From positions 930,001 to 994,000 of the forward strand of contig NZ_CP126260.1 of the NCBI RefSeq assembly GCF_003234365.2: DNA of 64,000 nt, written 5' to 3'. This DNA is from Curtobacterium sp. MCJR17_020. Lineage in GTDB: Bacteria; Actinomycetota; Actinomycetes; Actinomycetales; Microbacteriaceae. The notes below the pieces were generated by a model. The model worked only from the letters and a program-made list of their open reading frames with translations. It was not told the origin of the DNA and searched no databases. Both the position numbers and the translations under genes were made by a program. Position 1 is the first letter of the stretch. Every line of letters begins with the position of its first letter. Positions 1 through 7,643 of this stretch are shown here, in pieces.

Positions 1-796
1 CCCGCTCACCCCAGCCCTCGACCCGCACGGGCAGGAGCTCGCCGGCAGCGGTGAGCTCCGCGAGGGCGACGGCGGTGTCGTCCGACCGCAGTCGGTAGTA
101 GTCGGCGATGTCCGCCCGGGTGCCGACACCGAGGGCGCGGGTGGCGTGCCGGACGAGTTCGAGCACTGCGGCGGCGCGCGGCGGTGCCGTCTCGAGGAAG
201 CCGGCCGGCAGGACCTGCTCGGGCAGGGCGTACACGCGCTCGAAGCCCGACCGTCCGGCGCTCACGGCCTCGCCCCAGCGGAACATCTGCTCGAGCCCGA
301 GTTTCACGTCGCTCCAGCCCCACCACGGACCACGGCGGACGTTCGACTCGTGCTCGACCGCGCTGGCCCGCATCGGCCCCTCGGCACGCAGGAGCGCGTG
401 CAGCTCGCGTCGGACCCCGGCGGTGCGGGTGACGCCGTCGATCCGGGTCGGACCGGCGTCGCGCTCCCGCAGGGCGTCCATCCGCCAGCGGAACAGCCGC
501 AGGTCGTCGCGCGGGATGAGGGCGGCTTCGTGCGCCCAGTACTCGGTGTAGGGCCCGGATCGACCGAGGGTCAGACGGTCGAGCGTGGGCCGGTCGTACG
601 CCCCCAGCCGTGCGAAGAGCGGCAGGTAGTGGCTGCGCTCGAACACGTTCACCGAGTCGATCTGCAGCAGCCCGAGTCGGGCGAACGCAGCGTTCACCGC
701 ACGCGTCGAGACCTCCGTCGCCGGTGGCCGACCGAACCCCTGCGCGGCGAGGGCGACGCGGCGGGCTTCGGCGGCGGAGAGCGAGGACCTGACCAT
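1..796 (-). CDS. YcaQ/AlkX-family winged-helix DNA glycosylase (partial)
   Basis: The frame opens at an ATG at 794-796 and runs off the left edge of the window, so the C-terminus is missing. The N-terminus reads MVRSSLSAAEARRVALAAQG, followed by LLQIDSVNVFERSHYLP and a later YTEYWAHEAALIPRDDLR stretch, as in the HTH_42 (YcaQ) family. The Gln-Ile-Asp triplet sits where YcaQ/AlkX enzymes carry the catalytic Q-x-D motif. Family members unhook interstrand DNA crosslinks and remove bulky alkylated bases; that role here is by homology. The start is supported by a leaderless -10 box six bases upstream. The gene diverges from the AI-2E permease gene. Confidence 0.88.
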   Translation of the reverse strand, partial: MVRSSLSAAEARRVALAAQGFGRPPATEVSTRAVNAAFARLGLLQIDSVNVFERSHYLPLFARLGAYDRPTLDRLTLGRSGPYTEYWAHEAALIPRDDLRLFRWRMDALRERDAGPTRIDGVTRTAGVRRELHALLRAEGPMRASAVEHESNVRRGPWWGWSDVKLGLEQMFRWGEAVSAGRSGFERVYALPEQVLPAGFLETAPPRAAAVLELVRHATRALGVGTRADIADYYRLRSDDTAVALAELTAAGELLPVRVEGWGER

Positions 797-802
797 GTGC
801 CG

Positions 803-808
803 ACGCTA
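803..808 (-). promoter_or_regulatory. Leaderless -10 box of the YcaQ-family gene
   Basis: TAGCGT on the minus strand, six bases before the ATG; no Shine-Dalgarno sequence lies between them. Confidence 0.6.
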
Positions 809-876
809 CCGAACCCCGCCGACAGCGCGGCGTCGGAACGTATGCCGTATCTGGAACGCGACGACGAGCGCATCGA

Positions 877-882
877 TAGGAT
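877..882 (+). promoter_or_regulatory. Leaderless -10 box of the AI-2E permease gene
   Basis: TAGGAT, then CGGCCC, then the ATG at 889. About 70 bp separate it from the divergent box at 803-808. Confidence 0.6.
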
Positions 883-888
883 CGGCCC

Positions 889-2139
889 ATGGCCTGGGGA
901 AAGAAGACACCGCACACGGATCCCGTCGTCGTCGATGACGCGGTGCCGCCCGGCATGCGGATCGCGGGTGCGTGGTCGTGGCGCATCCTCGTCGTGGTCG
1001 GCGTCGTCGCGGTGGTCATCTACCTGGTGACGCTGTTCAGCGAGATCCTCATCCCGTTCCTCATCGGCATCGTCGTCGCCGCGCTCCTGGTCCCGCTGTC
1101 GAACTGGATGCAGCGCCACCACGTGCCGAAGTGGCTCGCCGTCATCGTCAGCCTGGTCGGTGGACTCGCCGCCGTCGGGGCGCTCATCTGGCTCGTCGTC
1201 GACCAGATCGCCGCCGCGTACCCATCGCTCCGCGACCGCACCCTGTCGCAGTACGACAACATCCGCGACTTCGTGCTCAGCTCCGGGCTCGGGATCAGCC
1301 AGAAGGACCTGAACTCCTACCTCAACCAGGCGACCGACTGGCTGCAGAGCAACTCCGGCTCGATCCTGTCCGGGGTGGCCAGCGCGGGGTCGTCGCTGAC
1401 GCACATCCTCACGGGCCTGTTCATCGTCATCTTCACCGTGATCTTCCTGCTCATCGACGGCAAGAACGTCTGGCGCTGGACGGTCCGGCTCTTCCCGAAG
1501 AACGCCCGCAGCGCGATCGACGGCGCCGGTGTCGCCGGCTGGACGACGTTGACGAGCTTCATCCGGGTGCAGATCTTCGTCGCGTTCGTCGACGCCGTCG
1601 GCATCGGCCTCGGTGCGTTCTTCCTGCAGCTGCCGCTCGTCGTGCCGATCGCGGTCTTCGTGTTCCTCGGGTCGTTCATCCCGGTCGTCGGCGCGATCGT
1701 CACCGGGTTCCTGGCGGTGTTCGTCGCACTCGTGTTCAACGGCCCGCTGGCGGCGGTCATCATGCTCGGCGTGATCCTCGTCGTGCAGCAGGTCGAAGGA
1801 CACATCCTGCAGCCGCTCGTCATGGGCAACGCCGTCAAGGTGCACCCGCTCGCCGTCGTCCTCGGGGTCACCGCGGCCTCGGGTCTGGCCGGCATCGCGG
1901 GCGCGTTCTTCGCCGTCCCGCTCATCGCCACCGTCAACTCGATGGTCACGACCATCTCGAGCGGTCGGTGGAAGACGATGGACTCCGACCACGTGCGCGA
2001 GGCCAAGCAGGACGCGCACGACGAGAACGTCCGGACCAAGCGTCGGCGCAAGATCCTCAAGCTGCGCGCGCGCCGCGGTGACGTCCCGAAGCCCGGCACC
2101 GACGAGCAGCCGACCGCGGTCAAGGGGACGGCAGGCTGA
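889..2139 (+). CDS. AI-2E family transporter (PF01594-type permease)
   Basis: A 416-residue polytopic membrane protein. Hydrophobic segments lie at about residues 28-50, 55-70, 82-105, 165-190 and 225-345. The family pattern of paired N-terminal helices, a loop of about 60 residues and a C-terminal bundle with a conserved Pro/Gly-rich stretch (FIPVVGAIVTGFLAVFVAL) is visible. The last 60 residues are basic and hydrophilic (KTKRRRKILKLRARRGD-like) and presumably cytoplasmic. Family members include exporters of autoinducer-2 and Na+/H+ antiporters; most actinobacterial members are uncharacterised, so no substrate is assigned. It is a stand-alone gene with a leaderless promoter. Confidence 0.9.
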   Translation: MAWGKKTPHTDPVVVDDAVPPGMRIAGAWSWRILVVVGVVAVVIYLVTLFSEILIPFLIGIVVAALLVPLSNWMQRHHVPKWLAVIVSLVGGLAAVGALIWLVVDQIAAAYPSLRDRTLSQYDNIRDFVLSSGLGISQKDLNSYLNQATDWLQSNSGSILSGVASAGSSLTHILTGLFIVIFTVIFLLIDGKNVWRWTVRLFPKNARSAIDGAGVAGWTTLTSFIRVQIFVAFVDAVGIGLGAFFLQLPLVVPIAVFVFLGSFIPVVGAIVTGFLAVFVALVFNGPLAAVIMLGVILVVQQVEGHILQPLVMGNAVKVHPLAVVLGVTAASGLAGIAGAFFAVPLIATVNSMVTTISSGRWKTMDSDHVREAKQDAHDENVRTKRRRKILKLRARRGDVPKPGTDEQPTAVKGTAG

Positions 2140-2201
2140 CGCTCGACGATCCCTCGTGTCACGGGTTCGCCGCGGACGCCCGGAACGACGATGATGGGGG
2201 A

Positions 2202-3461
2202 GTGACCGACACCAGCGCCCCCCAGCACACGCTCGCCGCGATCCCCACCCTCGCGGACATCGAGACGGCGCGGGAGACCATCTCGGGCGTCGCGCGCGTC
2301 ACCCCGATGGAGACCTCGCAGTTCCTGGCCGAGCTGCTCGGTTCGCCGGTGCACCTGAAGTGCGAGAACCTGCAGCGCACCGGCGCCTACAAGGTCCGCG
2401 GTGCGTACAACCGCCTGTCGACCCTGTCCGAGGAACAGCGCTCCAAGGGCGTCGTCGCAGCCAGCGCCGGCAACCACGCCCAGGGGGTCGCTCTCGCCGC
2501 CCGCGAGCTCGGCATCCCGGCGACGATCTTCACCCCGGTCGGCGTCGCGCTGCCGAAGCTGCAGGCCACCCGCCACTACGGCGCCGAGGTCGTCCTGCGG
2601 GGCCACTCGGTGGAAGAAGCCCTGAGCGCCGCCAAGGACTTCGCCGCGCACACCGGCGCGGTCTTCATCCCGCCGTTCGACCACCCCGCCGTCATCGCCG
2701 GCCAGGGAACCCTCGGCCTCGAGATCATCGACCAGGTGCCCGACGTGGACACCGTCGTCGTGCCGATCGGCGGCGGCGGGGTCATCTCCGGCATCGCCCT
2801 CGCCGTCAAGGGCATGGCCGAGCGGCTCGGACGACCGATCAAGGTCATCGGGGTGCAGGCCGAGAACGCCGCTGCGTACCCGTCGTCGATCCGCGCAGGC
2901 GAGCCCGTCACGATCACGACGACACCGACGATCGCCGACGGCATCGCGGTCGCCCGCCCCGGCGACCTGAACTTCCCGATCATCCGCGACCTGGTCGACG
3001 ACATCGTCACGGTCTCCGACGACGACACCGCCCGCGCCCTGCTCGTGCTGCTCGAGCGTGCGAAGCTCGTGGTCGAGGCCGCCGGAGCCGTCGGCGTCGC
3101 GGCGATCATGTCCGGCGCGGTCCGCGACACCGGGCGCACCGTCGTGCTGCTGTCCGGAGGCAACATCGACCCGCTCATGATGGAGCGTGTGATTACCCGC
3201 GGTCTTGTCGCCGCGTCGCGCTACATCGGCATCCGCATCATGCTGCCGGACCGTCCGGGCCAGCTCGCCCGGGTCGCCCAGGTGATCTCGGACGCCGGCG
3301 CGAACGTGGTCGAGGTCCTGCACACCCGCCACGGACAGGGCCTGGTCATCAACGAGGTGGCCCTCGACCTGTCGATCGAGGCGCGCGGCCCCGAGCACGC
3401 GCAGGAGGTCATCCAGCGCCTGCACGAGGTCGGCTTCCGCCCGGAGCTCCTCGAGCACTAG
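2202..3461 (+). CDS. ilvA: Threonine ammonia-lyase (threonine dehydratase)
   Basis: A 419-residue fold-type II PLP enzyme that deaminates L-threonine to 2-oxobutanoate, the first step towards isoleucine. The PLP lysine is K64 in TGAYKVRGAYN. The SAGNHAQG and GGGGVISG phosphate-binding loops follow, and the C-terminal 80 residues (IRIMLPDRPGQLARVAQVI) form one ACT domain. One ACT domain and this length match the short actinobacterial/catabolic-type enzyme rather than the 500-residue E. coli IlvA with two. The GTG start at 2202 is preceded by a weak GATGAT box six bases upstream. It is monocistronic and convergent with greA across a shared hairpin. Confidence 0.95.
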   Translation: MTDTSAPQHTLAAIPTLADIETARETISGVARVTPMETSQFLAELLGSPVHLKCENLQRTGAYKVRGAYNRLSTLSEEQRSKGVVAASAGNHAQGVALAARELGIPATIFTPVGVALPKLQATRHYGAEVVLRGHSVEEALSAAKDFAAHTGAVFIPPFDHPAVIAGQGTLGLEIIDQVPDVDTVVVPIGGGGVISGIALAVKGMAERLGRPIKVIGVQAENAAAYPSSIRAGEPVTITTTPTIADGIAVARPGDLNFPIIRDLVDDIVTVSDDDTARALLVLLERAKLVVEAAGAVGVAAIMSGAVRDTGRTVVLLSGGNIDPLMMERVITRGLVAASRYIGIRIMLPDRPGQLARVAQVISDAGANVVEVLHTRHGQGLVINEVALDLSIEARGPEHAQEVIQRLHEVGFRPELLEH

Positions 3462-3549
3462 TCCTGCGACGATCCACGAGTCGTTCGACGCGTGTCCTGT
3501 CGCATCCGTGGTGCGCCCCGGCGAGCGGGGCCGTGGACGCGACCGACAG

Positions 3550-3595
3550 ACGGACAGGAGGCCCGTGGCGGTGTCGCCCCGGGCCTCCTGTCCGT
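3550..3595. terminator. Bidirectional hairpin terminator between ilvA and greA
   Basis: A 16-bp inverted repeat (arms ACGGACAGGAGGCCCG and its complement at 3550-3565 and 3580-3595) with a 14-base loop, placed between convergent stops. It belongs to the recurrent GGAGGCCCG hairpin family of this window. Confidence 0.8.
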
Positions 3596-3607
3596 CGGTG
3601 GTGCTGC

Positions 3608-4096
3608 CTACGGCTCGTAGCGCTCGATCTTGACGACCTCGACCGCGATCTCCTTGCCGTTCGGCGCCGTGTAGGTGGCCTTGTCACCGGCCTTGAGGCC
3701 GACGATCGCCGCGCCGACGGGGCTGACCGGGCTGTAGACCGTCAGGTCGGAGCCCTCGGCGACGATCTCGCGGCTGCCGACCAGGAACGTCGACTCGTCG
3801 CCTGCGATGACCGCGGTGACGACGGTGCCGGGCTCGACCGTGCCGTCGAAGACGGCTTCGCTGACGGTGGCGTGCTTGAGGAGGTTCGTGAGGACGCGGA
3901 TACGAGCCTCGATCTTGCCCTGCTCGTCCTTGGCGGCGTGGTAGCCGCCGTTCTCCTTGAGGTCGCCCTCTTCGCGAGCGGCCTCGATGCGGCGCGCGAT
4001 CTCGGCACGGCCCTCGCCGCTCAGCTCGTCGAGCTCCGCCTGGAGACGGTCGTGTGCCTCCTGGGTCAGCCAGGTGACCTGCGTGTCGTTGCTCAT
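3608..4096 (-). CDS. greA: Transcription elongation factor GreA
   Basis: 162 residues, the standard GreA length. The N-terminal antiparallel coiled coil (about 10-75) carries the tip motif REEGDLKENGGYHAAK. The acidic Asp/Glu pair there coordinates the Mg2+ used by RNA polymerase to cleave backtracked RNA. The C-terminal FKBP-like domain (about 85-162) contains SPVSPVGAAIVGLKAGD. It rescues stalled polymerase in the cytoplasm. It is followed on the same strand, upstream, by the DUF4307 gene, a neighbour order also seen in mycobacteria (Rv1080c-Rv1081c). Confidence 0.97.
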   Translation of the reverse strand: MSNDTQVTWLTQEAHDRLQAELDELSGEGRAEIARRIEAAREEGDLKENGGYHAAKDEQGKIEARIRVLTNLLKHATVSEAVFDGTVEPGTVVTAVIAGDESTFLVGSREIVAEGSDLTVYSPVSPVGAAIVGLKAGDKATYTAPNGKEIAVEVVKIERYEP

Positions 4097-4166
4097 CTTC
4101 TGTCCCTTCGACCATGAAAAACGAGACCGGCCGAGTGGTCGGTCTCGAGAGGCGAATCAGGACAGT

Positions 4167-4673
4167 CTAGGGAATCCAGCAGTCGTGGATCAAGCCGGTG
4201 ACGCCACGGGTCGTGGTCGTCACCTCGGTGCTGACACTGCGGGTGCGCTGCTCGGACGGGGCGAGGGTGATCTCCTTCCAGCCGACGATCGAGTAGCTCT
4301 TGTCGAGGACCTGGACGGCGCACTTCGCCCGGACGCCCGGGTCGACGGAGACCTGCGAGTGCACGACCGTGCTGTGCTGGGAGAGGACCTCGTACCCCAC
4401 GACGTCGTCGGTCAGGCCGCGGTCGGACTGGTCGAGACCCGCCCAGATCACCCAGGCGGCGAAGACCACGACCACGGCGATGGCGGCGGTGATCGCGACG
4501 GCCTTGCTGCGGCGCGCGCGGGCCGGGGTGCGGCCGTAGCGGTCGTCGAGGGTGGCGGTGTGGTGCTGTTCGGACAGTTCGGGGCTCCCGGGGTGATTAT
4601 CCTGATCCCAGGGTAGTTCACGCGTCGCTGTGCACTTCCCGTCCTCGCTCGTCCTCCGCTCGCCCACGCTCAC
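4167..4673 (-). CDS. DUF4307 membrane protein
   Basis: A single transmembrane helix (about residues 58-80, VAITAAIAVVVVFAAWVIW) is followed by an extracytoplasmic domain of about 85 residues with two cysteines (AKCAVQV and HDCWIP). This is the DUF4307 architecture; the function is unknown. The open frame allows an ATG at 4673, but the first 40 residues look non-coding and contain a GATAAT box (4596-4601, minus strand). An in-frame CTG at 4575-4577 with GGGAG seven bases upstream may be the real start. It lies between greA and mca, as Rv1081c does in mycobacteria. Confidence 0.8.
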   Translation of the reverse strand: MSVGERRTSEDGKCTATRELPWDQDNHPGSPELSEQHHTATLDDRYGRTPARARRSKAVAITAAIAVVVVFAAWVIWAGLDQSDRGLTDDVVGYEVLSQHSTVVHSQVSVDPGVRAKCAVQVLDKSYSIVGWKEITLAPSEQRTRSVSTEVTTTTRGVTGLIHDCWIP

Positions 4674-4690
4674 CCACGTGAGGAAGTCCC

Positions 4691-5581
4691 GTGCCGTACC
4701 GCTTGCTGGCCGTCCACGCCCACCCCGACGACGAGTCGAGCAAGGGGGCGGCGACCGCGGCGAAGTACGTGGCCGAGGGGCACGAGGTGCTGGTCGTGTC
4801 CTGCACCGGCGGAGAGGCCGGCGACATCCTCAACGAGCAGCTCGGCGAACCCGCGACGAGCCGCGCGCACCGCGACATGGCCGGGTACCGCCGCGGTGAG
4901 ATGGCCGCCGCGCAGGCGGCCCTCGGCATCGACCACCTGTGGCTCGGTTACCACGACTCCGGGCTGCCCGACGCTGACAAGGGCGAGACCGTCCGACCCG
5001 GCACGTTCTCGACCGTGCCGCTCGAGTACAGCACCGAGGCGCTCGTCCGGGTGATCCGCCGGTTCCGTCCGCACGTGCTCGTCACCTACGACGAGAACGG
5101 TGGCTACCCGCACCCCGACCACATCCGCACGCACGAGGTGTCCGTCGCCGCGTGGAGCGCCGCGGCCGACCCCGCTGCGTACCCCGCGGCCGGCGAACCG
5201 TGGTCGATCGCGAAGCTCTACTACGAGCGCACGATGAACCCGCGCCGCTTCCGGACGATCTTCGAGGCGCTGCAGGACCGCGACCCGGACAGCCCCGCGA
5301 TCGAGCAGCTGCGCGAATGGGTCGAACGGTTCGCCGACCGGCCCGACCTCGCCACCACGCACGTCGACGTGCACGAGTACTTCGACCAGCGCGACGCCGC
5401 GCTCCGTGCCCATGCCAGCCAGGTGGCACCGGACAGTGCGTTCTTCTACTGGCCGAACGACCTCCTGGCCACGGTGTGGCCGACCGAGGACTACCAGCTC
5501 GTGGAGGCCCGCGTGCCGACCGAGCTCCCGGAGACCGATCTGTTCGCCGGGATCCCTGCCGACAAGGAACCGACCCCGTGA
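4691..5581 (+). CDS. mca: Mycothiol S-conjugate amidase
   Basis: A 296-residue LmbE/PIG-L-fold zinc hydrolase. The zinc motif HPDDE lies at residues 11-15 and a second histidine motif is in GGYPHPDHIR. Mca cleaves mycothiol S-conjugates of electrophiles and drugs to a mercapturic acid plus GlcN-Ins. The CTGGEAGDILNE segment and the length favour Mca over the deacetylase MshB, as does the context (greA, DUF4307, uppS). The GTG start at 4691 has a GAGGAAG Shine-Dalgarno. The stop overlaps the start of the next gene (GTGA), so the two are translationally coupled. Confidence 0.92.
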   Translation: MPYRLLAVHAHPDDESSKGAATAAKYVAEGHEVLVVSCTGGEAGDILNEQLGEPATSRAHRDMAGYRRGEMAAAQAALGIDHLWLGYHDSGLPDADKGETVRPGTFSTVPLEYSTEALVRVIRRFRPHVLVTYDENGGYPHPDHIRTHEVSVAAWSAAADPAAYPAAGEPWSIAKLYYERTMNPRRFRTIFEALQDRDPDSPAIEQLREWVERFADRPDLATTHVDVHEYFDQRDAALRAHASQVAPDSAFFYWPNDLLATVWPTEDYQLVEARVPTELPETDLFAGIPADKEPTP

Positions 5582-5883
5582 GCTCCATCGCGGCGGCACT
5601 CGCCGCCACCCCCAGTCCCAGCCCCAGCGTCGTGCCGGACGTGAACGTCACCCCCGGTGTCGTCGGGTTCATCGCCATCGCGCTCGTGGCTGTCGCGACG
5701 ATCGTGCTGGTCGTCGACATGACCCGGCGCATCCGGCGGACGCGCTACCGGTCGGAGATCCGCGAGCGCCTCGAGGCGGAGGCGAACGGCACCGCCGTCG
5801 ACGGTCCGGCGACGGACGAGTCGGAGCGTCGTGCGGCCGAGGACGGCCGGGCCGACGTCGGGGACGACACCGAGCGCGGTTGA
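5578..5883 (+). CDS. Small single-pass membrane protein downstream of mca
   Basis: 101 residues starting at the GTG that overlaps the mca stop codon. A Pro/Ser linker (TPSPSPSVVPD) precedes one transmembrane helix (about 26-46, VVGFIAIALVAVATIVLVVD). A basic patch RRIRRTRYR and an acidic disordered tail follow. No family can be named with confidence. Its position matches the small membrane protein found after mca in mycobacteria (Rv1083). Topology by the positive-inside rule puts the charged tail in the cytoplasm. Confidence 0.82.
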   Translation: MSSIAAALAATPSPSPSVVPDVNVTPGVVGFIAIALVAVATIVLVVDMTRRIRRTRYRSEIRERLEAEANGTAVDGPATDESERRAAEDGRADVGDDTERG

Positions 5884-5896
5884 CGCGACCGCACGG

Positions 5897-5940
5897 CGGA
5901 CGGAAGGCCCGGTGCCAGCTGGCACCGGGCCTCCCGTCCG
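5897..5940. terminator. Bidirectional hairpin terminator
   Basis: 20-bp arms at 5897-5916 and 5921-5940 with one mismatch and an AGCT loop. It abuts the stop codon of the hemolysin III gene and serves both convergent units. Confidence 0.85.
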
Positions 5941-6648
5941 TCAGCGCACCGGGTCCAGGGCGACGATGAGCACGCCGACCCACTGCGCGCCGAAGGCCAC
6001 GACCGTCAGGGCGTGGAACACCTCGTGGAAGCCGAACTGGGTGGGCACCGGGTTCGGCCGCTTGAAGCCGTAGACCAGCGCGCCGACGATGTAGGCGACG
6101 CCCCCGGACAGGATGAGCACGGTCATCGGGACGCTCGCCGCGAAGAACTGCGGCAGCAGCCCGAGCGCCGCGCACCCGAGCACCAGGTAGATCGGCACGT
6201 ACAGCCACCGGGGCGCGTTGATCCACAGCACCCGGAACGCGATGCCGAGGGCGGCGCCGGACCACATCACCCAGAGCACGACCACCATCAGGGTGTGCGG
6301 CAGGGCGCAGATCGCGATCGGCGTGTAGGTGCCGGCGATGAGCAGCAGGATGTTCGTGTGGTCGATGCGCTTGAGCACCGCCTTGACGGTCGGTCCCCAC
6401 GGGAACCGGTGGTACGTCGCGGAGACCCCGAACATGGCCAGCGACGTCGCCATGAACACCGCACTGCCGACCTTCGCCGCGGTGCTGTCCGCCAGGGCGA
6501 TGAGGACGATGCCCATCGCGATGGCGAACGGGAACGCGCCGAGGTGGATCCACCCGCGCCAGGCGGGGCGGGTGTCCTCCGTGGTCGTCGCGGCTTCTTC
6601 GGTGAACGGGACGTGGGGGAGGGTGGCGGTCTCGTGCTCGTCCTGCAT
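5941..6648 (-). CDS. Hemolysin III / TrhA family membrane protein
   Basis: 235 residues with seven predicted transmembrane helices. PAQR-like signatures include the conserved Ser/His region SATYHRFPW near helix 2, KRIDHTNILLLIAGTYTPI, and the C-terminal GFHEVFHALTVVA. The histidines of the last two motifs are the predicted metal ligands of this family. Bacillus hemolysin III gave the name; TrhA homologues are thought to affect membrane-lipid homeostasis. The ATG at 6648 is chosen because a TACAGT box lies exactly six bases upstream. An upstream in-frame start at 6705 would overlap that promoter. Confidence 0.92.
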   Translation of the reverse strand: MQDEHETATLPHVPFTEEAATTTEDTRPAWRGWIHLGAFPFAIAMGIVLIALADSTAAKVGSAVFMATSLAMFGVSATYHRFPWGPTVKAVLKRIDHTNILLLIAGTYTPIAICALPHTLMVVVLWVMWSGAALGIAFRVLWINAPRWLYVPIYLVLGCAALGLLPQFFAASVPMTVLILSGGVAYIVGALVYGFKRPNPVPTQFGFHEVFHALTVVAFGAQWVGVLIVALDPVR

Positions 6649-6654
6649 GTGCCG

Positions 6655-6660
6655 ACTGTA
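6655..6660 (-). promoter_or_regulatory. Leaderless -10 box of the hemolysin III gene
   Basis: TACAGT, six bases before the ATG at 6648. Confidence 0.6.
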
Positions 6661-6731
6661 AGCCCCGTGCCCGAACGGATGCCACGAGTCCTCGGGGAGC
6701 CGCACTCGGGACGCTCCGACCGACGGTGCAC

Positions 6732-6737
6732 TACGCT
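6732..6737 (+). promoter_or_regulatory. Leaderless -10 box of the prenyl transferase gene
   Basis: TACGCT, then CGGTGC, then the GTG at 6744. This fixes the start downstream of another possible ATG at 6726. Confidence 0.6.
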
Positions 6738-6743
6738 CGGTGC

Positions 6744-7529
6744 GTGACCGGCAGGGTGGGATGGGCAGGACGAGGGATCCTCTACCGCGCCTACCAGAGC
6801 CGCATCCGCCGCCAGATCGAGGGCAGCGCGAAGCCGAAGCACGTCGCCATGATCGTCGACGGCAACCGTCGGTGGGCGAAGCAGCTCGGGCTCGAGTCCG
6901 CCGCGCACGGCCACCGCGCCGGCGCCGCGAAGATCCCCGAGTTCCTGACCTGGTGCGACGAGCTCGGCATCGAGGTCGTGACGCTCTACCTGCTCTCCGC
7001 CGACAACCTCACCGGGCGCGCCGGAGCGGAACTCAGCGAGCTCGTCGGCATCATCGGCGACCTGGCCGGGGTCCTCGCCGGCACCACGGACTGGCGCGTC
7101 CAGCACGTCGGGTCGAACGAGGGCCTGCCCGACTCGCTCGTGTCCGCGCTCGCGCAGGCCGAGGAGCGCACCGCCGGTCGGACCGGACTCCACATCAACC
7201 TGGCCGTCGGGTACGGCGGACGCCGCGAGATCGCCGACGCCATGCGCAGCATCGTGGAGTCGCACGGCGCGGGTGGCGGCACGATCGACACCCTGGCCGA
7301 GGTCCTGACCCCGGAGCTCATCGGCGACCACCTGTACACGCAGGGCCAGCCCGACCCCGACCTCGTGATCCGCACCTCGGGCGAGCAGCGGCTGTCCGAC
7401 TTCATGCTGTGGCAGAGCGCGCACAGCGAGTTCTACTTCGTCGAGGCGCTCTACCCCGACCTGCGCGAGGTCGACTTCCTGCGCGCCGTCCGCGACTTCG
7501 GCCTCCGCTCGCGACGCTTCGGCGGCTGA
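6744..7529 (+). CDS. uppS: Z-isoprenyl diphosphate synthase (UppS family)
   Basis: A 261-residue cis-prenyl transferase. The diphosphate-binding motif MIVDGNRRWAK lies near residue 37. GHRAG, the LYLLSADNLTGR segment (SxxN class) and the C-terminal IRTSGEQRLSDFMLWQSAHSEFYF follow. It condenses isopentenyl diphosphate with an allylic diphosphate in Z configuration. Synteny with mycobacterial Rv1086, a short-chain Z-farnesyl diphosphate synthase, and the Leu-rich helix-3 region suggest a short-chain product rather than the C55 lipid carrier; that is an inference. Confidence 0.92.
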   Translation: MTGRVGWAGRGILYRAYQSRIRRQIEGSAKPKHVAMIVDGNRRWAKQLGLESAAHGHRAGAAKIPEFLTWCDELGIEVVTLYLLSADNLTGRAGAELSELVGIIGDLAGVLAGTTDWRVQHVGSNEGLPDSLVSALAQAEERTAGRTGLHINLAVGYGGRREIADAMRSIVESHGAGGGTIDTLAEVLTPELIGDHLYTQGQPDPDLVIRTSGEQRLSDFMLWQSAHSEFYFVEALYPDLREVDFLRAVRDFGLRSRRFGG

Positions 7530-7604
7530 CCGACGGTCGCGGCCAGCGCCGCGCACTCAGTGGCCACGTCCCGCGTCGCGTCGGCCGCGGCAGCCCCGTC
7601 CCAG

Positions 7605-7610
7605 TAGGCT
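7605..7610 (+). promoter_or_regulatory. -10 box of the class V aminotransferase gene
   Basis: TAGGCT, 34 bases before the GTG start. The short leader carries a GAAAGG Shine-Dalgarno, so this transcript is leadered. Confidence 0.45.
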
Positions 7611-7643
7611 CTCAGGGTTCGACACTGTGAAAGGTGCACCCCT

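Noticed and set aside
1317..3458. A 713-codon open frame on the minus strand across the end of the AI-2E gene and ilvA
   Set aside because: It is antisense to two well-conserved proteins, is rich in Asp/Arg/Gly as expected of a GC-rich shadow frame, and has no recognisable motif.
4691..5581. MshB (mycothiol biosynthesis deacetylase) instead of Mca
   Set aside because: Both share the HPDDE fold, but the greA/DUF4307/uppS context and the CTGGEAGDILNE region favour Mca.
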